Shown one piece after another: positions 31,581-40,356 of a DNA stretch of 64,000 nt. A program made the translations under genes and the position numbers. The notes under the pieces are model-generated. The model was not told where the DNA came from and made no database searches. It saw only the letters and a list, made by a program, of their open reading frames with translations. Location of the stretch: positions 1 through 64,000 of the forward strand of contig CAJTNC010000004.1 of the NCBI GenBank assembly GCA_910577955.1, read 5' to 3'. The first letter of the stretch is position 1. The number at the start of each line of letters is the position of its first letter. The DNA is from an uncultured Lachnospiraceae bacterium. GTDB taxonomy: Bacteria > Bacillota > Clostridia > Lachnospirales > Lachnospiraceae.

Positions 31581-32795
31581 ATGATAGAGGCGGCAATATA
31601 CGGATATGGCAACATCGGCAGCGGCGTGGCGGAGGTGATCGAAAAAAATCAGGACAGGATCAGGAAAGCCACAGGAGAAGGCGTTCATGTGAAATATGTG
31701 TTGGATCTGAGGGAGTTTGAGGGCGATCCGGTGCGGGAAAAGCTGGTGCACGATGTGGACGTTATTGTGAACGATCCGGAAGTGAAGATCATCTGCGAGA
31801 CTATGGGCGGAAACGAGCCGGCTTATACTTTTACCAAAAAAGCGCTGCTCGCGGGAAAGAGCGTCTGCACATCCAACAAGGAACTTGTGGCAAATCACGG
31901 CGCGGAGTTGATCCGGATCGCGAAAGAACACGGGTGCAACTATTTCTTTGAGGCCAGCGTGGGCGGCGGTATTCCGGTGATTCGGACGATCAATAACGCG
32001 TTAAGGCAGGAACACATTTTAAATATCAGCGGTATCGTCAACGGTACTACAAACTATATCCTGACAAAAATGGAAAAAAATGGAGCGGCTTTCGAAGAGG
32101 CGCTGAAAGAGGCGCAGGAAAAAGGCTTTGCGGAGAGAAATCCGGAGGCTGATGTGGAGGGCTATGACGCCTGCAGGAAGATCGCGATTTTGTCTTCCCT
32201 GATGAGCGGAAAAACCGTGGACTACCGGGAGATTTATACGGAAGGCATCACAAAGCTGACCAGAGAAGATCTGCTGTATGCAAAGAAGATGGAAAGATGC
32301 GTGAAACTGCTTGCCGTGAGCAAACTGACGCAGGACGGATATCTTGCGATGGTGGCGCCGGTGCTTGTGGGGCGGGAGAATCCGCTTTACAACGTGGAAG
32401 GCGTATTCAATGCTGTTTCCGTAAAGGGAAATATGCTTGGAGACACCATGTACTATGGCAGCGGCGCGGGGAAACTGCCTACGGCCAGCGCGGTGGTGGC
32501 GGACGTGGTGGAAGCGGCCTGCTTTATGGGAAGGCATCTGACGATAGAGTGGGAGGAGGAGAAGGCTGTGCTTGCGGACATGCCCTCCTCGAGAAGGCGT
32601 TTCTTTGTGCGGCTTGAGAAAGATAAAGTTTCCGAGTCCGAGGCTGCGGCCATGTTCGGAGTGGGCACTGTGGTGTGCTTGGAAGAGCTTCCGGCGGAGT
32701 ACGGGTACATCACGCCGGAGATGAGCGAGCGGGAATTTGCTGAGAAGTTTGAAAAGCTGGACGGGGCTGTGGCGCGTATCAGGATGGAAGATTAG
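31581..32795 (+). CDS. hom: Homoserine dehydrogenase
   Basis: A 404-residue oxidoreductase that reduces aspartate semialdehyde to homoserine. The Rossmann fold begins AAIYGYGNIGSGVAEVI. The catalytic region has SNKELVANHG, FEASVGGGIPVIRTINN and NPEADVEGYDACRKIAILSS with the active-site lysine. The C-terminal ACT-type feedback domain is short and diverged. I chose the ATG at 31581 to match homologues; a GTG at 31569 is also in frame. It opens a cluster with a phosphoglycerate-mutase-like gene and aspartate kinase. Confidence 0.93.
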   Translation: MIEAAIYGYGNIGSGVAEVIEKNQDRIRKATGEGVHVKYVLDLREFEGDPVREKLVHDVDVIVNDPEVKIICETMGGNEPAYTFTKKALLAGKSVCTSNKELVANHGAELIRIAKEHGCNYFFEASVGGGIPVIRTINNALRQEHILNISGIVNGTTNYILTKMEKNGAAFEEALKEAQEKGFAERNPEADVEGYDACRKIAILSSLMSGKTVDYREIYTEGITKLTREDLLYAKKMERCVKLLAVSKLTQDGYLAMVAPVLVGRENPLYNVEGVFNAVSVKGNMLGDTMYYGSGAGKLPTASAVVADVVEAACFMGRHLTIEWEEEKAVLADMPSSRRRFFVRLEKDKVSESEAAAMFGVGTVVCLEELPAEYGYITPEMSEREFAEKFEKLDGAVARIRMED

Positions 32796-32861
32796 GAGGC
32801 TGTCACAGAAGAAAGTCCGGCTGCATATAAATATAGAAGAAACGGAGAGGCAATAAATTTT

Positions 32862-34061
32862 ATGAAATATATTGTTGTTCTCGGCGACGGAATGGCCGAC
32901 GAGCCGTTAGAGGAGTTGGGCGGAAAAACTCCGCTTGAATACGCCGATACGAAAAGGATGGATATGCTGAGTGGGAAGAGCGAGATCGGCATGGTGCACA
33001 CGATCCCGGAAGGCATGAAGCCCGGGTCGGATACGGCGAATCTGTCTGTGCTCGGATACGATCCGAAAAAATATTACTCCGGCCGTTCTCCTCTGGAGGC
33101 GCTGTCCATCGGTGTGCCTATGAAAGATACGGATATTGCGATTCGCTGCAATATTGTGACCATTTCCGACGAGGAAGAGGAGTTCGGGGAAAAGACGATC
33201 ATCGATCACAGTTCCGATGAGATAAGCACGGAGGATTGTGCCGTGCTGCTTGACGCCGTGCGGGAAAAACTGCAAAATGAGACGTATCGGTTTTACACGG
33301 GAACCAGTTACAGGCATTGCCTGATCTGGGATAAAGGACAGGTGGCGGAACTTACGCCGCCCCACGACGTGTTAGGACAAAAGATCGGGCAGCACTTGCC
33401 GAAAGATGTCTTTCTGCGGCGGATGATGGAGGAAAGTTACGAAATTTTAAAAGATCATCCGATGAATCTTGAGAGAAAGAAAAAAGGACTGCGCCCGGCG
33501 AACTGTTGTTGGTTCTGGGGTGCGGGGACAAAGCCGGCGCTCTCAGACTTTGAGAAAAAGACCGGGAAAAAAGGGCTGATGATCTCCGCGGTGGATCTGT
33601 TAAAGGGGATCGCCGTCGGAGCAGGCATGGGAGTGGCCGAAGTGGAAGGCGCAAACGGCGGCCTGCATACCAACTATGAGGGGAAGGCGCAGGCGGCGGT
33701 GAAGGGTCTGTTGGAACAGGGCTATGACTTCGTCTATATACATGTGGAGGCGCCGGACGAGATGGGGCATCAGGGCAGCGCGGAAAAGAAAGTGCAGGCC
33801 ATTGAATATCTGGATGACCGAGTGATTCGGCCGGTGGCGGAAGCTATGGACGCATCGGGCGAGGATTACAGATTGTTGATCCTGCCGGATCATCCGACGC
33901 CGGTCAGAGTCAGGACCCATACGGCGGACAGCGTGCCTTATCTGCTCTATGACAGCAGAAAAGACAGGCAGTCAACGCGCTTTTACAATGAGAAAGAGGC
34001 GGAAACAGGGCCCTTTGTGAAGGAAGGCTGTGAACTGATAAATTATCTGTTTTCGGAGTGA
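32862..34061 (+). CDS. ApgM-like alkaline-phosphatase-superfamily enzyme, possible homoserine kinase
   Basis: A 399-residue protein of the cofactor-independent (archaeal-type) phosphoglycerate mutase family: YIVVLGDGMADEP with metal ligands, the nucleophile serine in GSDTANLSVLGYDP, VEAPDEMGHQG and LLILPDHPTPV. Sequence alone points to 2,3-phosphoglycerate mutase. However, it lies between homoserine dehydrogenase and aspartate kinase, and no GHMP-type homoserine kinase (thrB) is present. ApgM-like proteins at such loci have been proposed to make O-phosphohomoserine. The start overlaps no neighbour; the end is 9-12 bp from lysC. Confidence 0.85.
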   Translation: MKYIVVLGDGMADEPLEELGGKTPLEYADTKRMDMLSGKSEIGMVHTIPEGMKPGSDTANLSVLGYDPKKYYSGRSPLEALSIGVPMKDTDIAIRCNIVTISDEEEEFGEKTIIDHSSDEISTEDCAVLLDAVREKLQNETYRFYTGTSYRHCLIWDKGQVAELTPPHDVLGQKIGQHLPKDVFLRRMMEESYEILKDHPMNLERKKKGLRPANCCWFWGAGTKPALSDFEKKTGKKGLMISAVDLLKGIAVGAGMGVAEVEGANGGLHTNYEGKAQAAVKGLLEQGYDFVYIHVEAPDEMGHQGSAEKKVQAIEYLDDRVIRPVAEAMDASGEDYRLLILPDHPTPVRVRTHTADSVPYLLYDSRKDRQSTRFYNEKEAETGPFVKEGCELINYLFSE

Positions 34062-34072
34062 GGGGAAGTATG

Positions 34073-35389
34073 ATGAAAGTTGTCAAATTCGGCGGGAGCT
34101 CTCTTGCAAACGCCGAGCAGTTTGAAAAAGTAGGTAATATTGTCCGGGCGGATAAAGACAGGCGCTTCGTGGTGCCTTCCGCACCGGGAAAACGCAATTC
34201 CAAAGATACCAAAGTGACGGATATGCTCTATGAGTGCTATGGACTGGCGGAGGCGGACAGCGATTTCGGCGGAGTCTTTCAGGCGATAAAAGAACGTTAT
34301 CAGGAGATCATAGACGGGCTTTCTCTGGAACTTTCTTTGGAGAAAGAGTTTCAGGTGATTGAGGAGCACTTCAGAGAGAAGGCGGGAAGCGATTACGCGG
34401 CCTCCAGAGGAGAGTATTTGAACGGCATTATCATGGCTCATTATCTGGGTTATGAGTTCATCGATGCCGCAGAGGTGATCCGTTTTAGCGAAAACGGAGA
34501 GTTCGATGCGGAGACGACCAACCGGATTTTGGAAAAGCGGCTGGATAGGACATCGTACGCGGTGATTCCGGGATTTTACGGTGCGAAGAAGGATGGAAAG
34601 GTGAAGACTTTTTCCAGAGGCGGTTCCGATGTGACGGGCTCTATCATAGCCAGAGCTGTGCAGGCGGATGCCTACGAGAACTGGACCGATGTGTCCGGCT
34701 TCCTGATCGCGGATCCCCGCATTATCTATAAGCCGGAGCGCATTGAGATGATCACCTACAAGGAACTGCGGGAGCTTTCCTATATGGGGGCTTCGGTTTT
34801 GCACGAGGATGCTATCTTTCCGGTGAGAAAAGAGGGGATCCCGATCAATATCCGCAACACCAACATGCCGGAGGACGAGGGGACTTGGATCGTGGGGAGC
34901 ACCTGCCAAAAATCCAAATATACGATCACGGGCATCGCGGGAAAGAAAGGATTCTGTTCCGTTATTCTGGAGAAGGACATGATGAATGCGGAGATCGGTT
35001 TCGGCAGAAAAGTATTGCAGGCTTTTGAGGACAACGATATCTCCTTTGAGCATATGCCTTCCGGTATTGATACGATGACGATACTGGTTCATCAGGACGA
35101 GTTTGTGCACAAAGAGCAGTCGGTGGTTTCTGCTATTCACAGGCTGGCAGGGCCCGATCATATTGAGATCGAGGCGGATCTGGCGCTGATCGCCGTGGTG
35201 GGGCGGAGCATGAAATCCTCCAGAGGAACGGCGGGCAGGATATTCTCGGCGTTAGCCCATGCCAACGTCAACGTTAAGATGATCGATCAGGGGTCCTCGG
35301 AGCTCAACATCATCATCGGCGTTAAGAACGAAGATTTTGAGGTGGCGATCAAGGCGATCTACGATATTTTTGTGCTGGCGCGGATCTGA
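34073..35389 (+). CDS. lysC: Aspartate kinase
   Basis: A 438-residue class of aspartokinase. The kinase domain starts KVVKFGGSSLANAEQF and includes GGSDVTGSIIARAVQADAYE and the ATP-binding PRIIYKPERIE. Two C-terminal ACT domains (about 300-438; GTAGRIFSALAHANVNVKMIDQGSSE) give feedback control by lysine or threonine. GAGGGG lies 7 nt before the start at 34073; an ATG 3 nt earlier is also possible. It catalyses the first step to threonine, methionine and lysine, so hom-apgM-lysC form a threonine-branch operon. Confidence 0.95.
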   Translation: MKVVKFGGSSLANAEQFEKVGNIVRADKDRRFVVPSAPGKRNSKDTKVTDMLYECYGLAEADSDFGGVFQAIKERYQEIIDGLSLELSLEKEFQVIEEHFREKAGSDYAASRGEYLNGIIMAHYLGYEFIDAAEVIRFSENGEFDAETTNRILEKRLDRTSYAVIPGFYGAKKDGKVKTFSRGGSDVTGSIIARAVQADAYENWTDVSGFLIADPRIIYKPERIEMITYKELRELSYMGASVLHEDAIFPVRKEGIPINIRNTNMPEDEGTWIVGSTCQKSKYTITGIAGKKGFCSVILEKDMMNAEIGFGRKVLQAFEDNDISFEHMPSGIDTMTILVHQDEFVHKEQSVVSAIHRLAGPDHIEIEADLALIAVVGRSMKSSRGTAGRIFSALAHANVNVKMIDQGSSELNIIIGVKNEDFEVAIKAIYDIFVLARI

Positions 35390-35410
35390 CCGCAAATATT
35401 ACAAAAAAAT

Positions 35411-35461
35411 AAAACCGTATTGTTAAGGACAGCAGGCGATGAACCTGCTGTTTTCGGTTTT
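35411..35461 (+). terminator. Rho-independent terminator after lysC
   Basis: An inner 8-bp stem (ACAGCAGG / CCTGCTGT) sits in an outer AAAACCG / CGGTTTT pairing, with a T-rich 3' side. It ends the hom-apgM-lysC transcript. Confidence 0.75.
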
Positions 35462-35574
35462 ACCTAAAAAATACAACCAAAGTAGTATGGTATTTTGCGC
35501 CGAAATGTGCTGATAATGAGTCAAGAAGCATTTCAAAAAACAAAATAAAAAATTTCAAAAAGGAGGTTTTGCGT

Positions 35575-36063
35575 ATGTATCTGTTATCGGTGTTGTCAAT
35601 CATTTTATGTTTTGGGCTGCTTTATTTGGAAACATCCTTTGGAATGTATGGTTTCGTAGATGTCATGAGCATTTTTTTTCTTGTGGTGCTGGTGTTTCCG
35701 ATCATGTTTTCCGCCGGACTGCTTGGGGATCTGAACAACGGGATACGGCTGGTGCTCGGAAAGAGGAAAGAGGCAGGGATGTTGGAATTAAAAAGAGCAA
35801 AACTGGCCGTGGGGATGATGATGAAGGTCTCCGTTTACAGCAGTGTATTTGTGACAATGATAGAGCTGGTGGTAGTCCTGCACAATATGAATGATCCGGC
35901 TTATCTCGGCCCCATGATTTCTACGGCGCTCCTGACCATTTTATATGCGGTGGTGATCAGCCTGCTTCTTCTGCCGATCCGTGCAAAACTGGAGCAGCGG
36001 ATTTTGGAGTATATGCCTTCGGAGACGGAAGCGGCTGAGGGGGAGAAAGAGGGCATATCCTGA
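35575..36063 (+). CDS. MotA/ExbB-like membrane protein of unknown function
   Basis: A 162-residue protein with four membrane helices. The two C-terminal helices and intervening loop (DPAYLGPMISTALLTILYA then LLLLPIRAKLEQRI) look like the proton-channel helices of MotA/TolQ/ExbB proteins. The N-terminal part is short. AGGAGG lies 8 nt before the start. The next gene codes a membrane-anchored LuxR-type regulator, 31 bp downstream, suggesting a two-gene signalling unit. No flagellar genes are in the window, so a motor role is unlikely. Confidence 0.55.
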   Translation: MYLLSVLSIILCFGLLYLETSFGMYGFVDVMSIFFLVVLVFPIMFSAGLLGDLNNGIRLVLGKRKEAGMLELKRAKLAVGMMMKVSVYSSVFVTMIELVVVLHNMNDPAYLGPMISTALLTILYAVVISLLLLPIRAKLEQRILEYMPSETEAAEGEKEGIS

Positions 36064-36094
36064 CAGAGGAAGGGGCGAAGAAAGGCATGGTGCT

Positions 36095-36733
36095 ATGATG
36101 AAGATTTTGAAAAAATTTGCGGCTCTTGCCGGTTATCTTCTGCTGATGTCATTTTTTCTCGGGTTCCAAATAGGGAAATTGTTTGATCTGAAACAATTTT
36201 TGATATGGCTGTTGGGGACAGGACTTTTGATGCTGCCGTCTTTTCTTGAGAAGACTGTGGAGGAGACAAGGGGACAGAAATTGCAGCGAATTGCCTGGTG
36301 CAGCTTTTGGGCGGGATTTTTAGAAAGTTTTCTGTTGTGTCTCGGGGCGATGGAACAGATCAGGGAAACGGAGGAGATCCTGAAAGAATTTGCGCTGTGT
36401 TTAAGACCTGTTTTATACAGCGTCTGTGTCCGGATCATCTTTGCGGAGCAGCAGGAGCAGGAGGGAAAACCGGAGGAATGTGGGGGACGCGGTGCGTTTT
36501 TTGAGATCACGGCGAGCGAGAGTTACGTGCTTTTTCAGGAAATGGGATTGACAAAGCGGGAGTGTGAGATAGCGATCCTCGTCTGTCAGGGGATGAGCAA
36601 CGGGGAGATTGCGGAAGATCTGTGCATTTCGGAAGCGACGGTAAAAAAACATATATCCAATATTTTTGAGAAACTGGGCTGCAGCAGGCGTGAGCAGATC
36701 AGGAAGAAACTTTTTTTAAAGAATACTTCTTGA
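36095..36733 (+). CDS. Membrane-anchored LuxR-type transcriptional regulator
   Basis: 212 residues from the double ATG at 36095. The N-terminal 110 residues contain three to four hydrophobic helices (GYLLLMSFFLGFQIGKL, FLIWLLGTGLLMLPSFL). The C-terminal 65 residues are a LuxR/GerE helix-turn-helix (LTKRECEIAILVCQGMSNGEIAEDLCISEATVKKHISNIFEKLGC read in parts). There is no receiver domain, so activation is presumably through the membrane part or its MotA-like neighbour. This one-component architecture occurs in Firmicutes. Confidence 0.8.
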   Translation: MMKILKKFAALAGYLLLMSFFLGFQIGKLFDLKQFLIWLLGTGLLMLPSFLEKTVEETRGQKLQRIAWCSFWAGFLESFLLCLGAMEQIRETEEILKEFALCLRPVLYSVCVRIIFAEQQEQEGKPEECGGRGAFFEITASESYVLFQEMGLTKRECEIAILVCQGMSNGEIAEDLCISEATVKKHISNIFEKLGCSRREQIRKKLFLKNTS

Positions 36734-36787
36734 TAATATGCCTGCTTCGAATAGGCAGGTCGTGAAAGAAAAAGGAGAATATAGAGG

Positions 36788-36821
36788 GCAGGTGACTGAA
36801 AAACAGTCGCCTGCTCTTTTT
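36788..36821 (+). terminator. Rho-independent terminator
   Basis: GCAGGTGACTG pairs with CAGTCGCCTGC (one G-T pair, loop AAAAA), followed by CTTTTT. It ends the MotA-like/LuxR unit. Confidence 0.85.
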
Positions 36822-36868
36822 ATATCCTCTGTTTCGCAGTATGATTAAAATTTTTGAAACGGCAATTG

Positions 36869-36983
36869 AAACGACAAAAAGTGATGATTTGGTTTGAAAA
36901 ATAGTGATTAAATGTCAAAACAACAGAAAAAACATCAAAATAACAAAAATAATATTGCAAAACGACAAAAAATGTGTTAAATT
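36869..36983 (+). promoter_or_regulatory. Promoter and DeoR-type operator region of the ten-gene sugar operon
   Basis: TTGCAA, a 17-bp spacer and TAAATT (36955-36983) form a sigma-A promoter 36 bp before the first gene. AAACGACAAAAA occurs exactly at 36869-36880 and again at 36960-36971, the second copy inside the promoter spacer. Degenerate versions (AAACAACA, AACATCAAAATAAC) lie between. Direct repeats rich in AAACGA-like cores are typical of DeoR-family operators, and a DeoR gene ends this operon. Confidence 0.6.
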
Positions 36984-37019
36984 AAGAACACAAAATGAAG
37001 AAAGGAGGAACAAAGGGGT

Positions 37020-38015
37020 ATGAAGGCAAAAAACCCGGTAACGCTGCTGACGGCACAATGGGGCGATCTTCCCTTTGAGGAAATCTGCAGGCTTGCATCG
37101 GAGATGGGGTACGACGGATTGGAGATAGGATGCGGCGGAGATCATATGGACGTGGTAAAAGCTGCCACGGATATGTCCTATGCGGAAGAGAAGAAAGCGC
37201 TGTTGGAAAAGTACCATCTGAAAGCATATGCGATCGCGAGCCATATTGCAGGAAAGATAGTCGGGGATACCTATGATGAAAGGCATGATAATCTGGTGCC
37301 GCCCGAAGTGAAAGGAAAGCCGGAGGAAATGAGAGCCTGGGCTATCGATCAGATGCTGCATGTGCCGGAGGCCTGCAAAAACATGGGCTGTACGGTGAGC
37401 ACAAGCTTTCTCGGTTCTCCGATCTGGAATTACTGGTATTCTTTCCCGCAGACCACCGAAGAAATGGTGGAGAGGGGATACGCCAGAATCAAGGAACTCT
37501 GGACGCCGATTTTCGATGAGTTTGACCGGTTCGGGATAAAGTATGCGCTGGAGGTACATTCTACGGAGATCGCCTACGATATCTGGACTGCAAAAAAACT
37601 TTTGGAAGTATTGGATAACCGTGAGACTTTCGGATTTAACTTTGATCCGAGCCATCTGTTGTGGCAGGGGATAAAACCGCATATTTTCATTCGGAATTTC
37701 CCGGATAAAATTTATCACTGCCATATGAAAGACGTCTACGTTTCCAATGATGATACGGCCAGTATCATCGGTTCCCATCTTGTATTCGGGGATCCGAGAA
37801 GAAAGTGGAACTTCAGAAGTATCGGACGCGGCATGGTGAACTTTGAGGACATCATCAGAGAACTGAATTTTATCCGGTATGAAGGACCTTACTCCATCGA
37901 GTGGGAAGACAGCGGTATGGAGAGAGTGCAGGGGGCTTCGGAGTCCTGCAGGTATATTAAAAATCTGCAGATCAAACCCTCTGACGTGGCTTTTGATGCC
38001 GCACTGAAGAATTAG
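37020..38015 (+). CDS. Sugar phosphate isomerase/epimerase-like TIM-barrel protein
   Basis: A 331-residue xylose-isomerase-like (AP-endonuclease-2 fold) protein. Metal-binding residues are seen in LEVHSTEIAYD, FNFDPSHLLWQG, YHCHMKDVY and the glutamate of YSIEWEDSGM. Such enzymes epimerise, isomerise or cleave keto sugars and cyclitols. GGAGGAACAAAGGGG lies before the start. As the first gene of the operon and next to a Gfo/Idh/MocA dehydrogenase, it probably acts on an oxidised sugar. The exact reaction is not visible in the sequence. Confidence 0.85.
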   Translation: MKAKNPVTLLTAQWGDLPFEEICRLASEMGYDGLEIGCGGDHMDVVKAATDMSYAEEKKALLEKYHLKAYAIASHIAGKIVGDTYDERHDNLVPPEVKGKPEEMRAWAIDQMLHVPEACKNMGCTVSTSFLGSPIWNYWYSFPQTTEEMVERGYARIKELWTPIFDEFDRFGIKYALEVHSTEIAYDIWTAKKLLEVLDNRETFGFNFDPSHLLWQGIKPHIFIRNFPDKIYHCHMKDVYVSNDDTASIIGSHLVFGDPRRKWNFRSIGRGMVNFEDIIRELNFIRYEGPYSIEWEDSGMERVQGASESCRYIKNLQIKPSDVAFDAALKN

Positions 38016-38024
38016 GAGGGACAG

Positions 38025-39158
38025 ATGAAAAAATACAGAGCGGGTATCGTAGGTATGGGATTTATCGGCGCCGCCCATCTGGAGGCTTTGAGACGCCTTG
38101 GCACAGTGGATGTCGTTGCGGTTGCAGACGCTTTTCAGGGTGAGGAAAAAGCGGAAAGTTACGGCGTGGCGCGAGGTTATTCCGACTACAGAGAGATGAT
38201 CGAAAAAGAAGATCTGGATGTTCTGCATATCTGCACGCCGAATGTTACACATTGTGAGATCGCGCTCTATGCCATGGAGCGGGATGTCAACATCGTCTGC
38301 GAGAAGCCGATGTGCTGCAGTGTGGAAGAGGCGGATAAAATGATCGATATGGCAAGGAAAAAAGGCCTGATGCATGGCGTGAATTACCACAATCGCTGGT
38401 ATCCGATGACGGCGCAGCTTCATGAGATGGCAAAGAGAGGCGAGTTTGGGGATATACATGCGGTGTACGGGGAATTTTCACAGGACTGGCTGTTATATGA
38501 CAGTGATTACAGTTGGCGGATTGAAGCCTCCGACGCCGGAAAGACAAGGGCAGTTTCCGATATAGGAACCCACTGGCTGGATCTTTGCGAGTACATCACT
38601 GGGTTGAGAGTGACGGAGGTCTGTGCAGATTTCAAGATACTCCATGAGACGAGAAAGAAGCCTTTAGGGGAAGCGCTGACATTCGGAGGATCGAAAGGGG
38701 AAAGCGCTTACGAAGAAATCCGGGTGACGACAGAGGATCATGCAAATCTCATGTTCCGGCTGAGCAATGGAGCGCTCGGTTCGGCGGTTTTCAGTCAGAT
38801 CATACCGGGCAGAAACGCAAAGCTGGAAATGACTGTCGCCGGCATAAAACAATCGGCCGTTTGGTGCTGCGATACCTGTAACGAGGTACGTCTGGGAAGA
38901 CGGGGAGAGTACAGTTGTCTGTTTGAGAAAAATCCGGGGCTGATGGATGAGAAAGTGAGAGTGAACGCCGGATATCCCGGCGGACACGGCGAGGGTTTCC
39001 CGGATGCTTTCAAGAACAGTTTCCGCGCGATGTACAGCGCCATCGGGAAAGTGAAAGAGAACCCGGAGTATGCTGACTTTGAGACGGGCAAACGGGAAGT
39101 GATATTATGTGACAGAATATTGGAGAGTGCACAGAAGAGACAATGGATCACAGTATAG
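38025..39158 (+). CDS. Gfo/Idh/MocA-family sugar dehydrogenase
   Basis: A 377-residue NAD(P)-dependent oxidoreductase. The N-terminal Rossmann fold starts GIVGMGFIGAAHLEAL. CEKPMCCSVEEADKM contains the conserved EKP lysine. The catalytic-site HWLDLCEYITG is in the C-terminal alpha/beta domain. Relatives oxidise sugars, inositols or glycosides at C2, C3 or C1. It starts 9 bp after the TIM-barrel gene; the pairing resembles sets that oxidise a sugar at C3 and then rearrange or eliminate it. Specificity is unknown. Confidence 0.88.
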   Translation: MKKYRAGIVGMGFIGAAHLEALRRLGTVDVVAVADAFQGEEKAESYGVARGYSDYREMIEKEDLDVLHICTPNVTHCEIALYAMERDVNIVCEKPMCCSVEEADKMIDMARKKGLMHGVNYHNRWYPMTAQLHEMAKRGEFGDIHAVYGEFSQDWLLYDSDYSWRIEASDAGKTRAVSDIGTHWLDLCEYITGLRVTEVCADFKILHETRKKPLGEALTFGGSKGESAYEEIRVTTEDHANLMFRLSNGALGSAVFSQIIPGRNAKLEMTVAGIKQSAVWCCDTCNEVRLGRRGEYSCLFEKNPGLMDEKVRVNAGYPGGHGEGFPDAFKNSFRAMYSAIGKVKENPEYADFETGKREVILCDRILESAQKRQWITV

Positions 39159-39171
39159 GGAGGATAAAAAC

Positions 39172-40263
39172 ATGAAAAAAATATTGGCAGTATTATTGTG
39201 TACGATGATGGTATTAGGGCTTGTTGCCTGTGGGAACAGTGCGCCGGAAACACCCGCCGAGACGGAGGCGCCGGCGGCAGAAGAGGAAACTTCGGAGAAG
39301 GAGGATACCCCGGAAGAATCCGGAGAAGGAATGCTGCTCGGTGTGTTTATGCCCAGTGCCGACCACGGTTTTACAGCGGAGTCCATTGAGCAGGCTATCG
39401 GAGCGCTGGATGAAGTCAAAGCTTCCAGAGATGATTTTGACTATGTGCTCTATAACACAGAGGAGGCATCAGAACAGACAAACCAGATCGCGACAGCATT
39501 GGATATGTATGAGTTTGACGCGGTGATGTTGTGGCCTATCGACGGTGCGCCTCTCTACAATGCGGCACAGTCCATACTGGACGCGGGCGTGACATTGGTG
39601 GTGTACGATCGTCTGATTCCCGATTTTGAGCCTACGGCGGAAATGTGCGGTGACAATACGGCAATCGGCAAAAATACGGCACAGTACATGAATGAATACT
39701 TTGCGGAAGAACTGGGAGCAGGGGAGACGATTTCTATTCTGGAGTTTCAGGGAGATACATCGGAGGCTACTGCTGAGAGAACAAATTCCTTTATGGCAGC
39801 CAAGGATGACAAAATCGAAGTGGTGCAGTCCTTTGTGACAAACTGGTCCCGTGAGACAGCCTTTAACGATATGACAAACTGGCTTGCGAACTCTTCCAAA
39901 GAAGATATTGAAAAAATTTCAGCGCTCTATATTCACGATGACGAACCGCTGCTCGGCATTCTGGATGCTATCGCGCAGTACGACGGACCGGCGACGGTCA
40001 ATATCAAGGTGGTGTCCGGCGTAGGAGCACAGAAAGATGTTCTGGATGCTATGCAGCCCACATTGGACGAGTACGGAATCAGTGTTGTGACCAACACATT
40101 TGCTCCCGGCATGATCAGACAGTGTGTAGATTTGACAGTAGGTATTATGGATGGCTCCGGCGAGAGCGGTCTCCACTATGTACCTGTTGAGACGATCACA
40201 TTGGAAAATGCGGATGAGTACCGCCAGTCGGATGAATATAAATATCGTTATCCGGAAGGCTGA
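39172..40263 (+). CDS. Ribose-type sugar ABC substrate-binding lipoprotein
   Basis: A 363-residue Peripla_BP_4-type binding protein. The lipoprotein signal is VLGLVACGNS with the modified Cys about residue 20. A Pro/Ala/Glu linker (TPAETEAPAAEEE) follows. The mature protein has GVFMPSADHGFTAESIEQAI and a ligand pocket around LVVYDRLIPDF. GGAGG lies 7-8 nt before the start; the same frame extends upstream into the preceding gene. It delivers a monosaccharide-sized ligand to the ATPase and permease downstream. Confidence 0.92.
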   Translation: MKKILAVLLCTMMVLGLVACGNSAPETPAETEAPAAEEETSEKEDTPEESGEGMLLGVFMPSADHGFTAESIEQAIGALDEVKASRDDFDYVLYNTEEASEQTNQIATALDMYEFDAVMLWPIDGAPLYNAAQSILDAGVTLVVYDRLIPDFEPTAEMCGDNTAIGKNTAQYMNEYFAEELGAGETISILEFQGDTSEATAERTNSFMAAKDDKIEVVQSFVTNWSRETAFNDMTNWLANSSKEDIEKISALYIHDDEPLLGILDAIAQYDGPATVNIKVVSGVGAQKDVLDAMQPTLDEYGISVVTNTFAPGMIRQCVDLTVGIMDGSGESGLHYVPVETITLENADEYRQSDEYKYRYPEG

Positions 40264-40273
40264 CGGAGACATG

Positions 40274-40313
40274 GACAGGGAGGACTGCCGCCGAATTGTG
40301 CGGCAGCCCTGTC
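40274..40313 (+). terminator. Intra-operon hairpin, possible attenuator
   Basis: GACAGGG and CTGCCGC pair with GCGGCAG and CCCTGTC, with a 4-nt bulge (AGGA) on the left. Only TTT follows, so it may terminate weakly or protect the upstream binding-protein mRNA. Confidence 0.6.
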
Positions 40314-40356
40314 TTTGGAGGCACCCGCGCACGGGGCGTGTAAAGGAGAAAGCAGT

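Noticed and set aside
33352..33654. 100-codon minus-strand frame opposite the apgM-like gene
   Set aside because: Its Ser/Pro/Arg-rich composition mirrors the codon use of the real gene, with no start signal.
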